Source of the DNA: Mercurialis annua
Taxonomy: Eukaryota > Streptophyta > Magnoliopsida > Malpighiales > Euphorbiaceae
Reading direction: 5' to 3'
DNA length: 64,000 nt
Assembly: GCF_937616625.2 (NCBI RefSeq)
Contig: NC_065576.1
Location: 15,254,501 to 15,318,500, forward strand
Shown here: one piece after another, positions 38,757 through 49,211 of the stretch
Layout of the letters: each line of letters starts with the position of its first letter
Numbering within the stretch: the stretch's first letter is position 1
Translations under genes and position numbers: made by a program
The notes under the pieces: generated by a model
Seen by the model: only the letters and a program-made list of their open reading frames with translations
The model's database searches: none
Told to the model about the DNA's origin: nothing

Positions 38757-38870
38757 TTCTTCCCCCCTTATAAAAATTTGTCCTCGAATTTTGCTATAAT
38801 TCTTTTTCTTGTAAAGATCTTACCATTTTCTTACATCGTAAACTTGTCACTTCGATCATCGCACATCCTA
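38757..38870 (-). other. Remnant of internal region beside the reversed LTR
   Basis: The sequence after the LTR, 'ttcttccccccttataaaaatttgtcctcgaatttt', parallels that at 6637-6675 beside the other 3' LTR. It then gives way near 38870 to the plus-oriented LTR, so the internal domain was truncated to about 110 bp. Confidence 0.6.
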
Positions 38871-40474
38871 TTCTAGCGGATCTGGATTGTCATTGAGATT
38901 ATGAATTGCGCATATGATATCGAATATGGAGGGTGGAATATGAATGATAGATACGAGGTTGAACTCGGTTGAATTATCTCGGGACCCGTATCTAGTGGGT
39001 TTAACTCGGTTGAATTATCTCGGGACCCACGACTTGAGATTAGTGATTGGTCGCGGTTGAATTCGGTTGAACTATCCCGGGACCGGACCACTTGGATTTA
39101 AATGATTTGATACGATTACGATACGAACATGAAAAGTTAGGAATTTAAGTCTAGGGTTTCGATCAGATCTATAGGTTGAGAATATTATATTATCTTCTTA
39201 TGTCATGTATCGATTTATATATGTTTTGAGCATGCGATGTTATGTTTTTATAATACCATTAGTAATATGCAAACTCACTCAATATTTCCCCAAATACTGA
39301 CCCCTCACTGTTGTATCTTTCAGGTGACCGGAGTCAGATCAGAAAGACCATCGCCCTTGTGTCATAAGTCGCCTGGCTTACACAAAGTACGAGTTCCTAT
39401 AGAACTGTAGTAGTTAGTAGGTATCAGTATAAGGGTAATGTTTTGATTTCAAACGGAATTTTTATTGTAAACTCTGATGCGGTTAATAGATGATGTTTGT
39501 TAATAAAAGGTGTTTTATCCGTTTAATTTCGATATCAATTGCCATGAGTGGAATTGGTTGTGATTATGACTAGAAACAGGGCGGTGTTGGATGAGATATT
39601 GCTTGGTAATACCCTGGTTTCTACGAAACATTTTGTAAACGTTTTCAGGAAAGAAACATGATATTTTAATTTATATAATTATATTATCTAAAGATGTTTT
39701 CTGAAGATGTTTATATATAATATTTTATTTGCGAAAAATATATAGTGGTTCTAGGCTTACTACGGGATTTGGAGCTATTACTTTCATTCCCTAGCGCCGG
39801 TCGCGGCTCAATTATTTGGGTCGTGACATTCTAACATCCAAAAGAAAGGTAAAGGCAGGTAAACCGAGAAAAAGAAGGATCAAATGACCAAATGAAAAGT
39901 CAAGCAAAAACAGATGTAGAAGATGTGGAATATATGGCCATGATAAGAAGACATGTAGAAATCATCCAAAAAAATTGATACAATTCTTATTTATATTTTT
40001 TAATAGTTTTGAACAGTTTTAAATATTTTTTTCTCATTGAATTCATTGTAAGACAAGTTACATAATAGCTTTGAAAATAGTAACAATCAGTTTCTTTATA
40101 TAATAGAATTTTTATAACAGTTGCAAACTGTATATAACATTATATAAAACAATTTCATATCGTTTCAAAAACATATAAAACTTGCATTTTCTCATAAAAA
40201 ATCCAAAAATTTATAGAACAAATCAAAATGGAAACTATTACAGTATCAAAATTAATATAACAGTATATAAGTCAGTTTAAAATGAAATATAAATGTTTAT
40301 ATAACAGTTGCATACAGTTTAGAAATAAATGTTTACTAAAATTGTCAAATGTAATAACAGATAGAAAAATACAAAATTGAACAATACAAAAATATGAAAA
40401 TTAGATATTGTCATAAAACTAAAAACAATAGTTCAACGAACAAAACCATTGCAGCCGTAGTATTCTAAAATTAA

Positions 40475-43400
40475 CTACTCAGACACATAACCACTAAAAT
40501 TCTTCCACAAACCATACATGTATAAATTTGTAGCATATCTTCTCCGGTAAGAATCAATATTTTCAAACTTCACTGAATCATCACGAATATCTCGTCCCTC
40601 GATAAGATATTCAGCAAAACTTGTGATGAAAACTCCACAATCTCTAAAAAATGAAAAAATAAAAAAACTTAATTGTTAAATAATACAAATGAAAACAGTT
40701 AAAAAATACACCCTTTACTTTGTTGAGGCAAATTCACAACAAGAGTAACACGGAAAGGTTCAGTACGCCCCTTACCGACATAAGCTTCAGAATTAAAATA
40801 AATATCATTCCGATCATAAAATCCAACCTCTTCTATGAAGAAAGGTAAAACTGTTGCATAACCACGCACCACTGCCATAGCAATACAATTGTAGAAATCA
40901 GATGATAAGGAATTGTAGACGTAGAAGCAACGGTGGTCAATGTCAATTCTCGCCAGAATAAAATGATCTTGTTCCTTTCCATCAACCTTTAAATGAACAG
41001 CAAAAACACCGTTCTTCACATCACCCCAAGCGATTGGATAACATCCTTCATGTCCTAGAATTATATTAAACATAGTGTTATGATACATCCAATCCCCTAT
41101 TTCCTTGCCCTCCAACAAAGATTTATATGTTCCTTGACAAATGCGTCAAAGGCGATGCCAAGGGCAATATAGACATTCCGTAATATAGAACATTTCTTCC
41201 GCAGATATCCAAAGAGAATATCAATATGCTATAGAAAAATAGGCAGAAAATTAATAGAATAAAAAATGTCTAACATAGTTATAACAGTTTATAACACAAT
41301 CTATTAGAGAATATAACAATTTATAATAGTATATAAATATAAAATAGTTTCAAATCAATTAAAGACACTTATATCAGACTCCAAATAACAACCATCTTCA
41401 GATAGCTTGTAATAGAAATCCTTTTTGAAACGCATTCGCCACCAAGAGACATAGTTGGAACTAACTTTCTTAATTTCAATTTAAACAATTCATTGCTGTA
41501 AAAATAATAAAAAATATTAAAAGCTGTTAAATAAAATAAAATGAAAAATGTAATAATAATAATGGATTACCATTTCTTTTTTCCCTTTACGCAAACCAAT
41601 GATGTCAATCTCCACCCAATTGTAGAACTTCGCCTCCCAGTCAGGATTAGGCTTCTCTCCAACATTTTCAACAGTTAGTGGACAATGATCTCTAAATAGA
41701 TGGCCCATATTCTTAATTTTTTCAGGTGTATCAAAACATTTGAATGCATATTTCAGCACACTTGAAGGATTAACCTTTCTCTTGCGTTGATATTTTGTAA
41801 CCTACAAAATTTAAACACAAAAAATATTAATAAAATAAATATTGGCATATTCAAACAAAAACTTACAGAATATACCCTTTTAGGTACAAATAATGTTGTA
41901 TCAACTAATTTTTTCAATTCAGCTGCAGTTATAGCAGCATCAATGTACTTTCCATCAATATTGTCCAGAAAAGAAGATGTAGCAGGAAGAGGTTTTTCCA
42001 ACGCATTATCACCCTTAGAATACAACAACAAAAATAACACAGTTTATAAGAGTATATAACAGTATGTATAACAATTTATAACAGTTTATAAAGAAATTAA
42101 GAATAACTATTGTAACTCTAAAACATTCTTTTTATCTAGAGCCGCATCAACAGTACTCTCATTAACAACACCAAGAGAATCAGTTTGATCATTCTCTTTT
42201 TCCAGAGCCACATCAACAGTACTCTCATTTTTAACACCAATAGCATCAGTTTGATCATTCTCTTTTTCTAGAGCCACATCAACAGTACTCTCATTTACAA
42301 CACCAATAGCTTTAGTTTGATCATTAATCTTGCATAAATCAAAAATAAAATAAAAAAATTTAAAACATTTTTTTAAAACAACAATAAAATGTACCAAAAA
42401 GATATATAAATTCTTACCATCTCACCACTCATCTCATGAGTAATAGAATCAATTTATTTCTTATAAGTACTAGGAAAATTAACATCACTAGCATCATGAG
42501 TAGTTTCATCATTGTCATGCTAAAAAAAACATAGCAAATCGTTTAGCCAAGTTTCAAATAGTTTAAATTTAAGTATACAAATTATTAGAACAGTTTATAA
42601 ATTTCTTACCTTGACAATACCAATCTCATAGGTTTATTGTCTTCCTCATGAGTATTAGAGACATTAATATCAACCTCAACTTGATTAGTTTCATCATTCT
42701 ACTAATAAAATGGAAAAAAAAGATAGATAAAATAAATTTTAAACAGTTTATATATATGAATACAAGAGAATACAACAGTTTATAATATTATTAAATATAA
42801 ATTTTACCTTCTCATTGCTCATATCAGCTAAACCATCATGAGAATTCTTCTCAATTTGTACAATATTTTGAATATCAGCTTCCTCATCAAATTCAGTAAA
42901 TTCAACATGCTCTTTTGTATCATTTTTCTTTAAAAAAATAAAAAATGAAAAACAAATCAGTAAAAAAATAAATATTCATAAATATATTAAAACAAATATA
43001 ACTAAAAGTATAAAATATACCTTTTTCAACAAAAACATCGTATCATGGTCAGTTTCAGTTTTCTCATCATCCTCCGTTTGAAACTTTAAATTTTCAATTA
43101 AATCAACTCTTTTCTCAAGCGATGAAATATCTTTCTTAAAAACTTCAAATTTTTAGTCCACATACGCCTCCAAATCGCCAACAATATCAGCTTTAATGTC
43201 TTTAAAAAACTATGAACATAATGAATGCACAAGATTATGAACAGGAACACCACCATCCCCATCGACATTCTCCTTGCCAATAACATTTTCCGCAGCAATC
43301 GAGTCATTAAAACCTAATTCATTCTCATCAAGTTGAGGACCTAACCCACCAAAATCTAAATTCAATACTTCCTCTTCAGTAACTTGTATGTTCTTCATAG

Positions 43401-45529
43401 AAATGAAACAGTTTGCAATGCTTTGCAACTGTTATTGCAAACCTTTGCAACTGGTGTTGCAACCCTTTGCAACTACTAATTAAAAGCTTTAAAAAGTATA
43501 CAAATACAACATATATTTAAAATAAAATGAATATGATATCAGAATAATTGCATTCATCATGTTATCTTTGAAAAGTTTGTAGTCCACATCCTTTAAATCT
43601 GACACGTCATTTGGTTTCCAACGTAACATACAAGGAGACGATTTAGGTTTGGTTAACTTGACAAGAAAGTCGGGTACACGAACCAAGCACTCATAAAACC
43701 ATATCTGAATAATATATGAAAATCCGCTTAATCTATAAAAATAACCATCCTTTTGGTAAGCCTCTGAATTCATACCAACTAGCTTATGCTTTAAAGCACC
43801 TGCTGTTTTTTCAAATATATATCTATCCCAGGGAAATTCATCAAATCTCTCACATACAATCAAATGTACAAGTTTCAACTCAACTCTAGTTTCAGAATGA
43901 GTAGATAATAGAAGACACTGAATCAAATATATCTTAGCAAACTTCACAGCGTCATCATTATCATTTTCCCAACAACGAGACATAAGCTTTTTCTCAATAA
44001 CGCTTCTACTAACCTTTGATTCATCTTTGAAATATTTATCATAAAACCTACTACAATGACTGAATTCAGCATACTCAGATTCATCCCCAAAACAACGCAA
44101 TCCAATAAGAATAACAAACTCATACATACTAAATCTTATATTCTTACTACAAATATTGAACCACAACTCTTTATCATCCGAAAATTAAACCTCCCTTAAC
44201 ATCAAAAAATATAGCAACTGATGTTGCATAAGCACGGAATCAAAATCAAAAAAGATACCAAGGCAACTATCCTTAAGCTTGACAAACTGATCATTCGATA
44301 GAATTCTCCTAATATTCGAACAAACTGAAAATGAATATGGAATATTGACCTTTCCAAAAAAGTGCTTACTTGGATCAGCCACAAAGTCAAAATTTTGAAA
44401 ATTAAAAATAAAACATAATTACAAAACAATTTACAATAATAAATAAGAATACATAAATAGCAATTATATCATTTAAGGTTGATAAAACAGTTTCAATTAA
44501 AAATTTAAACAGTTTCAAATACAGTTGACAACAGTATAATGGCAATTATAAGTATTCAAAAACCACAAACTAACAACAATTAACATAAAAAGGAATTTAA
44601 TAACAAAAATCAAATTTCAAATATATTAAAATCTGATGCAAAATAATTACACAAAGTTAATATATAAATCCATATAGTTGCTGATACATGTTATCCTGTT
44701 TCTAGGACAGCTTCAAACAATTGCTAAATCAGGATAATACAGTTGCAAACAGTTTCATATCGTTGCAAATATATTCATATAATTTCAAACAGTTTTAAAA
44801 TCATCTAATGATAATTTAAAGGGTTGATGTCAAAAAAAATCACGAACTTTACACGTATTCTCATTTTAATCACGAAGTTCAAATTTTCTCATTTTCCTAT
44901 ACGAACTACCACTTTTTCCCAAATTCATACACGGTGCTGAGGTGACACTCATTCATTGGTGTAAAATGACCTCCACCTCAGCAAATTACGCCAATGAAGC
45001 CGTGACACCTCAGCACCGTGCATGAATTTGAGAAAAAGTGGTAGTTCGTGCATGAAAATGAGAAAATTTAAAGTGCGTGATTAAAATAAGAAAACGTGTA
45101 AAGTTCGTGAATTTTTATGATATTACCCCCAATTTAAAACAATAATATCAATATAGAAAAATAAGAAATATCATAATAAAAACAGTTAGTTACCTTATCA
45201 TTACTTGAAGGAACATCTTTATGAGCAAATAAACGTCTTCGATTTGGTCTTCTATGATGGACATTTTTTCCGGTATCTGAATAAAGTTCGTTATCGGATT
45301 CTTCTGAAACAACCATAACCTTTTTTTTACCAGTAACATTCTTAACGTTCTTCACTACAACAGCAGCATATTTAACACTAACTTTCTGTTTTTTCTTTAC
45401 ATGAGACTTAACTTTCTGTTTTTGTTTTTCCTCGCTAACAGGCTTAACAACAGGAGTTTGAGGCTTCTTCGCTTGAGCCGCAATCTCATTTAAACTCTTG
45501 TCAATATCATCAGACCTTGTATTAACCAT
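40475..45529 (-). pseudogene. DUF1985-Ulp1 (C48) protease gene of the KI MULE, decayed
   Basis: Read on minus: a basic N-terminus MVNTRSDDIDKS with lysine-rich runs (45529-45195), DUF1985 (about 44382-43540; MYEFVILIGLRCFGDE), an acidic linker (43428-43210), three 22-residue repeats on ES(T)VDVALEKENDQT (42397-42107), a region with WEAKFYNWVEID (41759-41570), and the Ulp1 core. The core has the catalytic His in DHFILARID (about 40960), then FYVYNSL where active enzymes have YDSL (Asp to Asn), and after a short intron the catalytic Cys in GDCGVF (about 40640), ending YVSE at 40475. Stops near 44190 and 41144 disable it. Ulp1 enzymes cleave SUMO; the cellular role of MULE-borne copies is not established. 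Confidence 0.78.
44820..45129. mobile_element. MITE with about 120-bp terminal inverted repeats
   Basis: The left arm (tcacgaactttacacg, then cgaactaccactttttc and gcacggtgctgaggtg-like text) is repeated inverted in the right arm. Flanks are AATTTAAA at 44812-44819 and 45131-45138, or 8 of 9 if nine bases are counted. It is non-coding and lies in an intron or leader of the DUF1985-Ulp1 gene, so it entered after the KI MULE. Confidence 0.8.
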
Positions 45530-46099
45530 TTTTCAAAATCTAATAATAAAAAAACAAAATAGACAACATGAAAAGAAATTAGAAAAACCAGAAAATACCT
45601 AGAATTAAGAACACAATACATAAAACAAAATAAGATCAAAATCAAAAAATAGAATACTTGAAACCGAAATAGAATAGACAACGTACAAACAAAATTAGAA
45701 AAATCGGAAAATACCTATAATTAATGTCAGTTGCAATGGATGATTGAAATAACGAGCGATTTATAAAGAGGAGTTCGCAGAAAACCGTCGAGGACTGGAT
45801 AGGGAAGAAGAAACCGTCGGGGAGGGAGAGAAGAAGAAACCGTCGGGGAGGGAGAATCAGAGAAGAAACCGTAGGAGAGAGAAAGAAATCAGAAAAGTAA
45901 AGAGAGAAAAAAGAGGGAAAAAGAGAAAGTGTGCGAAATTTTTCAAATTGGAGTATTTTCACAAATAAAAAAAGCCTTAATTGAGGTAGGCACAAAAACA
46001 TTACAGAATAGGAGTAAAAACATTAAAATTCAAAATCGAGGTATTAAAAACAAATAAATATATAAATAAGATATTTTGTGAAAATTCCTCAATCTAATA

Positions 46100-46858
46100 T
46101 AACAAAGCTATGTGTTTTTTTATAGACTTTTACCCAAATAACAAACATTCAGATTGAATTATCTTTTATACGGGCTCAACTTTTTCATTCTTAAAATACG
46201 GTACACAGAAATAATTATTTCTTTTATACTACACTATAAGTACACACATAAAATCAAAAACACTCATCAACTCATTTAAATTTCCCTCTCCTCTTTTATT
46301 CTCTCCTCTTCCTCCCTCAACACCACTTCATCTTCTTCCGTCCCATGTTCTCTATTTTTTTCATGGTCGCCGCCCGTCATCAAATTTTAGTGCCGCTCCC
46401 CTGCCACTTCATCATCTCTGCACCGCTGCCGTTCTTTTATTTCCGTGCTTTTTTTTAGATTTGAATTGGAGTTTATTGCCGAAAGAAAAAATAGATAGCA
46501 TAAATTTTTAGCGATTTTAAGAAATTTTTTAACGACATATGATCAAATTTTGAGGCAAAAAAATCATAGTTCTTTTTCTTTTTTTTTTGTTTTCAGATCT
46601 ATAAATTTTTTATTAACTGTTTCTAAATAACAATCATTGTTCATTGTTCATTATTTCATTCATAGTCTATATTCCCTTGCCAATGACAGCCGTTGGATAT
46701 TTAAATTCTAGAAGGCGATTACAATAAAGTTTTGGGTACTCTGAATGGTTCAGTCAAACACACAATATATTCGTCCCTTCATTGACTTGACTCAAGGAAC
46801 ACATTTAGTATAATGCGAAAAACACTATACTAAAATATGGATCACTATGTAATAATTA
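46100..46858. other. Intergenic, no gene supported
   Basis: Pyrimidine-rich stretch at 46280-46450 resembles a gene leader (ctctcctctt, cttcttccgtccc) but no open frame follows it. The remainder is A/T-rich. Confidence 0.5.
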
Positions 46859-47251
46859 GGCCTAATTATTTAAAAAAACCCCACCTTCAAACAATTTTTC
46901 GTTTATACCCTGACCTAGGAAAAAATTCATTTGTACCTTTTTTTAATTTTTCGTTTTCAATTGTACCCCAAAATTTTATTTTTTGGCAATTTAATTAATT
47001 AAAGGATGAAAACATTAAAAATAATTAAATAGAAGGATTATATCATCTTTTTTTTATTTGAAAAAATACAAATAAGTTAAAAAAAATGAACGATTATTTT
47101 AAACTTTTTCTAAATAAAAAAAGTTCAATTTAGTGCTTTAGGGTAGAGTTGAAAATGAAAAATCAAAAAAAAGGTACAAATGAACTTTTTCCTAGGTCAT
47201 GGTATAAACGAAAAAATATTATAAAGTGGGGTTTTTTTAAATAATTAGGCC
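46859..47251. mobile_element. MITE related to the one at 2778-3278
   Basis: The terminal text GGCCTAATTATTTAAAAAAA is present at the left and inverted at the right. The inverted arms are about 110 bp and include GACCTAGGAAAAA and TTCATTTGTACC. The start matches GGCCTAAT of the other copy. Flanking nine bases (TAATAATTA, TATTATCAT) do not match well, so the TSD is not confirmed. Confidence 0.72.
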
Positions 47252-47501
47252 TATTATCATTCTTAACAATTACTCCCTCCGATTCATAATATTTATTGTA
47301 TTTGAGGAATTCACATACAGTGCCGTGAAGTCACTATAAACATGCATCAGTGTATAAAACCCAAGTCGGATGCAATGAAGAAGAAAACTATAAACATGTC
47401 CATTATGGAATAATGAGCAAAGAATATAACTAAAAATGGCTAGTGCTTGAAATTCAACGAAAAGAAAATGAGAAAATATAGGAAGCAAAATTCTCAAGAA
47501 A

Positions 47502-47714
47502 CGCTTGCACGGGTTTGGTTTAGTAGTCTGAGCCTCAGCCATTTAGGCGCCAAAGGTCGCGGGTTCGAATTCCGATTACGCCCTTTCTTAATATGGAGTG
47601 GTTACTGGCCATTATAGTCCAGAATTACCAGGTATGTGGGCTTGCGGGCGGTCTATATTCCAGATTTTGATAATAATATTGAATTTCGAGATCCAGTAGA
47701 GTGTCACCAACAAA
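47502..47714 (+). mobile_element. tRNA-derived SINE with 15-bp TSD
   Basis: AAAATTCTCAAGAAA occurs at 47487-47501 and 47715-47729 on either side. The body contains a clear polymerase III B box (GGTTCGAATTCC, 47562-47573) and a weak A-box-like stretch (tagtctgagcc) upstream, and ends in CCAACAAA. It does not fold as an intact tRNA gene. About 213 bp, usual for plant SINEs. Confidence 0.8.
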
Positions 47715-47890
47715 AAAATTCTCAAGAAAGGTTTGAAGAAGATTAATTTGACCATTTACTTGTCACCCCATATAAGACGGCAGTGACTTTTGAGTTGCTC
47801 TTCATGACGTGTATACAAAATGACAAAAGGCTGTTTGTCTTCCAAGAAGCAAAACGAAAATAATTTCTTGAATTCCCTCTAATTACAAAC

Positions 47891-48570
47891 ATGTTTTCTT
47901 TGAATCCCACCCATGAAAATGATAGCAAGGGAGATGGAGAATTCAATTTCTGGGGCAGTGAGTCGGAGTGCGGAGAGCGTTTTGAGCAAGAGTTTGATGA
48001 TAAATCGCTGCGGTTATGGAACACGAGTAGATGTAGAAACGAGGCGTACCCTCTACTACCTCAAAATCATGATTATAGTAATAACATATCTAGATCTCGG
48101 CTACGGGAAGCGAGGAAAGAGCTGATGGAGAGAATTTGTGATATGCCAGAGTGCGGTTATGAGCTCTCGCTCAAGGACATTGTTGATCTTGAAGAGAATA
48201 AAACTAGCACGACTGAAATGAAGAAACACAAGACTCAAAAGTCGAAGAGAAGCGGCAAGTCAGGTCAGATGTCGAGAAATGCAAGTATGGAAAAGGAAAC
48301 TTTAATGATCAAGCTCTTTATTCCCACTTCGCTTTTCTGCAAATCAAGATTAAAAGGATCAAAGGTAGTACCTGATCAAAGAAGCAGCAGAAGCAGCAGC
48401 AGTTCAAGCTGGTATTTTCATCAACTTTTACGAATTTATTTTTCTGCTTTTATTCGATTATGCCATGTTCTCATTAAAACTTCTCTCGTCTCGTCGACTT
48501 TTGCAGTTTCTTCCCCGCTTGCTGGCCTATCTTCAGAACCAAGAGAAGACAGAGTGGACCCAATTTCTGA
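47891..48570 (+). CDS. Conserved uncharacterised plant protein
   Basis: Exons are 47891-48411 and 48507-48570 (GT at 48412, AG at 48505), giving 194 aa. No named domain is recognised. The central segment RLREARKELMERICDMPECG, followed by YELSLKDIVD, has the look of a conserved helical motif that I recall from uncharacterised plant proteins. It is followed by a basic region (KKHKTQKSKRSGKSG), a hydrophobic patch MIKLFIPTSLFC and a serine run. Exon 2 adds a Cys/Trp-rich tail (CFFPACWPIFRTKRR). Reading through the intron would instead give a 229-aa frame; the splice form is preferred because GT-AG sites and the compact tail fit. Function is unknown. Confidence 0.62.
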
Positions 48571-49211
48571 ACAGGCATAAAATTACATTACCAACAAGAC
48601 TTTTGAACTTTTGTGTTTTAACTTTCCTTACTAGCTTGTAAAAAAAATAAAACAACTTCCCTTGCTAGAGTTTTGATACAGATTATTTTGCAGACAGCAT
48701 CCACAAACTTCTGAATCTCCATTTGACACCATTAATTGTCCTGTAAGATATCCCTAATGCATAATGACTAATGCCTTCCTGTATCATCACAAGTATATTG
48801 CTATATTCCATGTTCAATCTGTTTTCCGTCAAAAAAATTGCAAGAAAACAAGAGGCAAACACACAAAAGGGAAAGAATCGCAGCTATTCCCGTCCATACA
48901 TGTTTATATCACTTTGAATTTTGATAAAAAGCTTATCTATACAATCTTGTTCGGAGGAATGAAATTTATCAACTGATAGAGAAAAAAAATATTATATTTC
49001 AAACCTAGGAACCTAAAAGTATGTACATTTTGTGGCCCAACTATTGACCTAACTTTTTTTTAGTACAAAAGACTGAGGGGCAGTTCGAATCTGGAACTCG
49101 CAGGTTTGAACAATACTAACCCAAAATAATTTTGTTGTTTTCGTTCTCTTTAAATTGGCTCCTTCCAGATATGTGAGTGAAATATGATAACATAAACTAA
49201 CAGCTCAGGTT
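48571..49211. other. Convergent 3' spacer
   Basis: It lies between two converging genes. No gene is seen; the ORF at 48764-48976 is A/T-rich without a domain. Text from about 49020 to 49165 (gtacattttgtggcc, aataattttgttgttttc, ggctccttcca) is repeated at about 49430-49560. Confidence 0.6.

Larger units (their letters stand above)
28739..39829 (+). mobile_element. Interrupted solo LTR, TSD TTCTA, inside the MULE transposase
   Basis: It starts TGTAATACCCCGT at 28739 and ends GGTCGTGACA at 39829, flanked by TTCTA at 28734-28738 and 39830-39834. The LTR itself is 28739-30376, 35437-35462 and about 38870-39829 (roughly 2.6 kb). A LINE and a reversed LTR fragment account for the rest, and a central LTR segment seems to be lost. 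Tandem phrases on GGTTGAATTATCTCGGGACC recur three times at about 38960-39085. TATATATACCC at about 29287 is a possible LTR promoter. Confidence 0.8.
26054..39990 (+). pseudogene. MULE transposase, decayed and split by an LTR insertion
   Basis: Coding blocks are at about 26054-26400, 26440-26670, 26920-27490, 27738-27975, 28030-28333, 28453-28738, then after the insertion 39830-39990. Recognisable parts: first catalytic Asp in VVVDGTFLKGPYGG (27410-27450), second in YDRHESI (27855), CIFH helix, a MULE C-terminal block with NPAESLNA, a SWIM-like finger CTCKTF...IPCIY in which the final His is Tyr, a basic segment GKPRKRRIK, and a zinc knuckle CRRCGIYGHDKKTC. In-frame stops (near 26075, 26200, 28550, 39890) and a frameshift near 27060 disable it. 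Introns are full of a short repeated word (see findings). Confidence 0.78.
24932..46090 (+). mobile_element. KAONASHI-type MULE carrying transposase and Ulp1 genes, TSD AATCTAATA
   Basis: Perfect 9-bp duplications AATCTAATA lie at 24923-24931 and 46091-46099, the Mutator hallmark. The ends are only weakly inverted (GAGAAAATT... and, on minus from 46090, GAGGAATTTTCAC). Inside are a plus-strand transposase and a convergent minus-strand DUF1985-Ulp1 gene, the gene pair that defines plant KI MULEs. The element is about 10 kb once the 11-kb nested insertion (28739-39829) is removed. Both genes carry stops, so this copy is not autonomous. Confidence 0.85.

Noticed and set aside
47520..47580. tRNA gene suggested by GGTTCGAATTCC
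   Set aside because: No acceptor stem or anticodon arm; flanking 15-bp duplications show a SINE.
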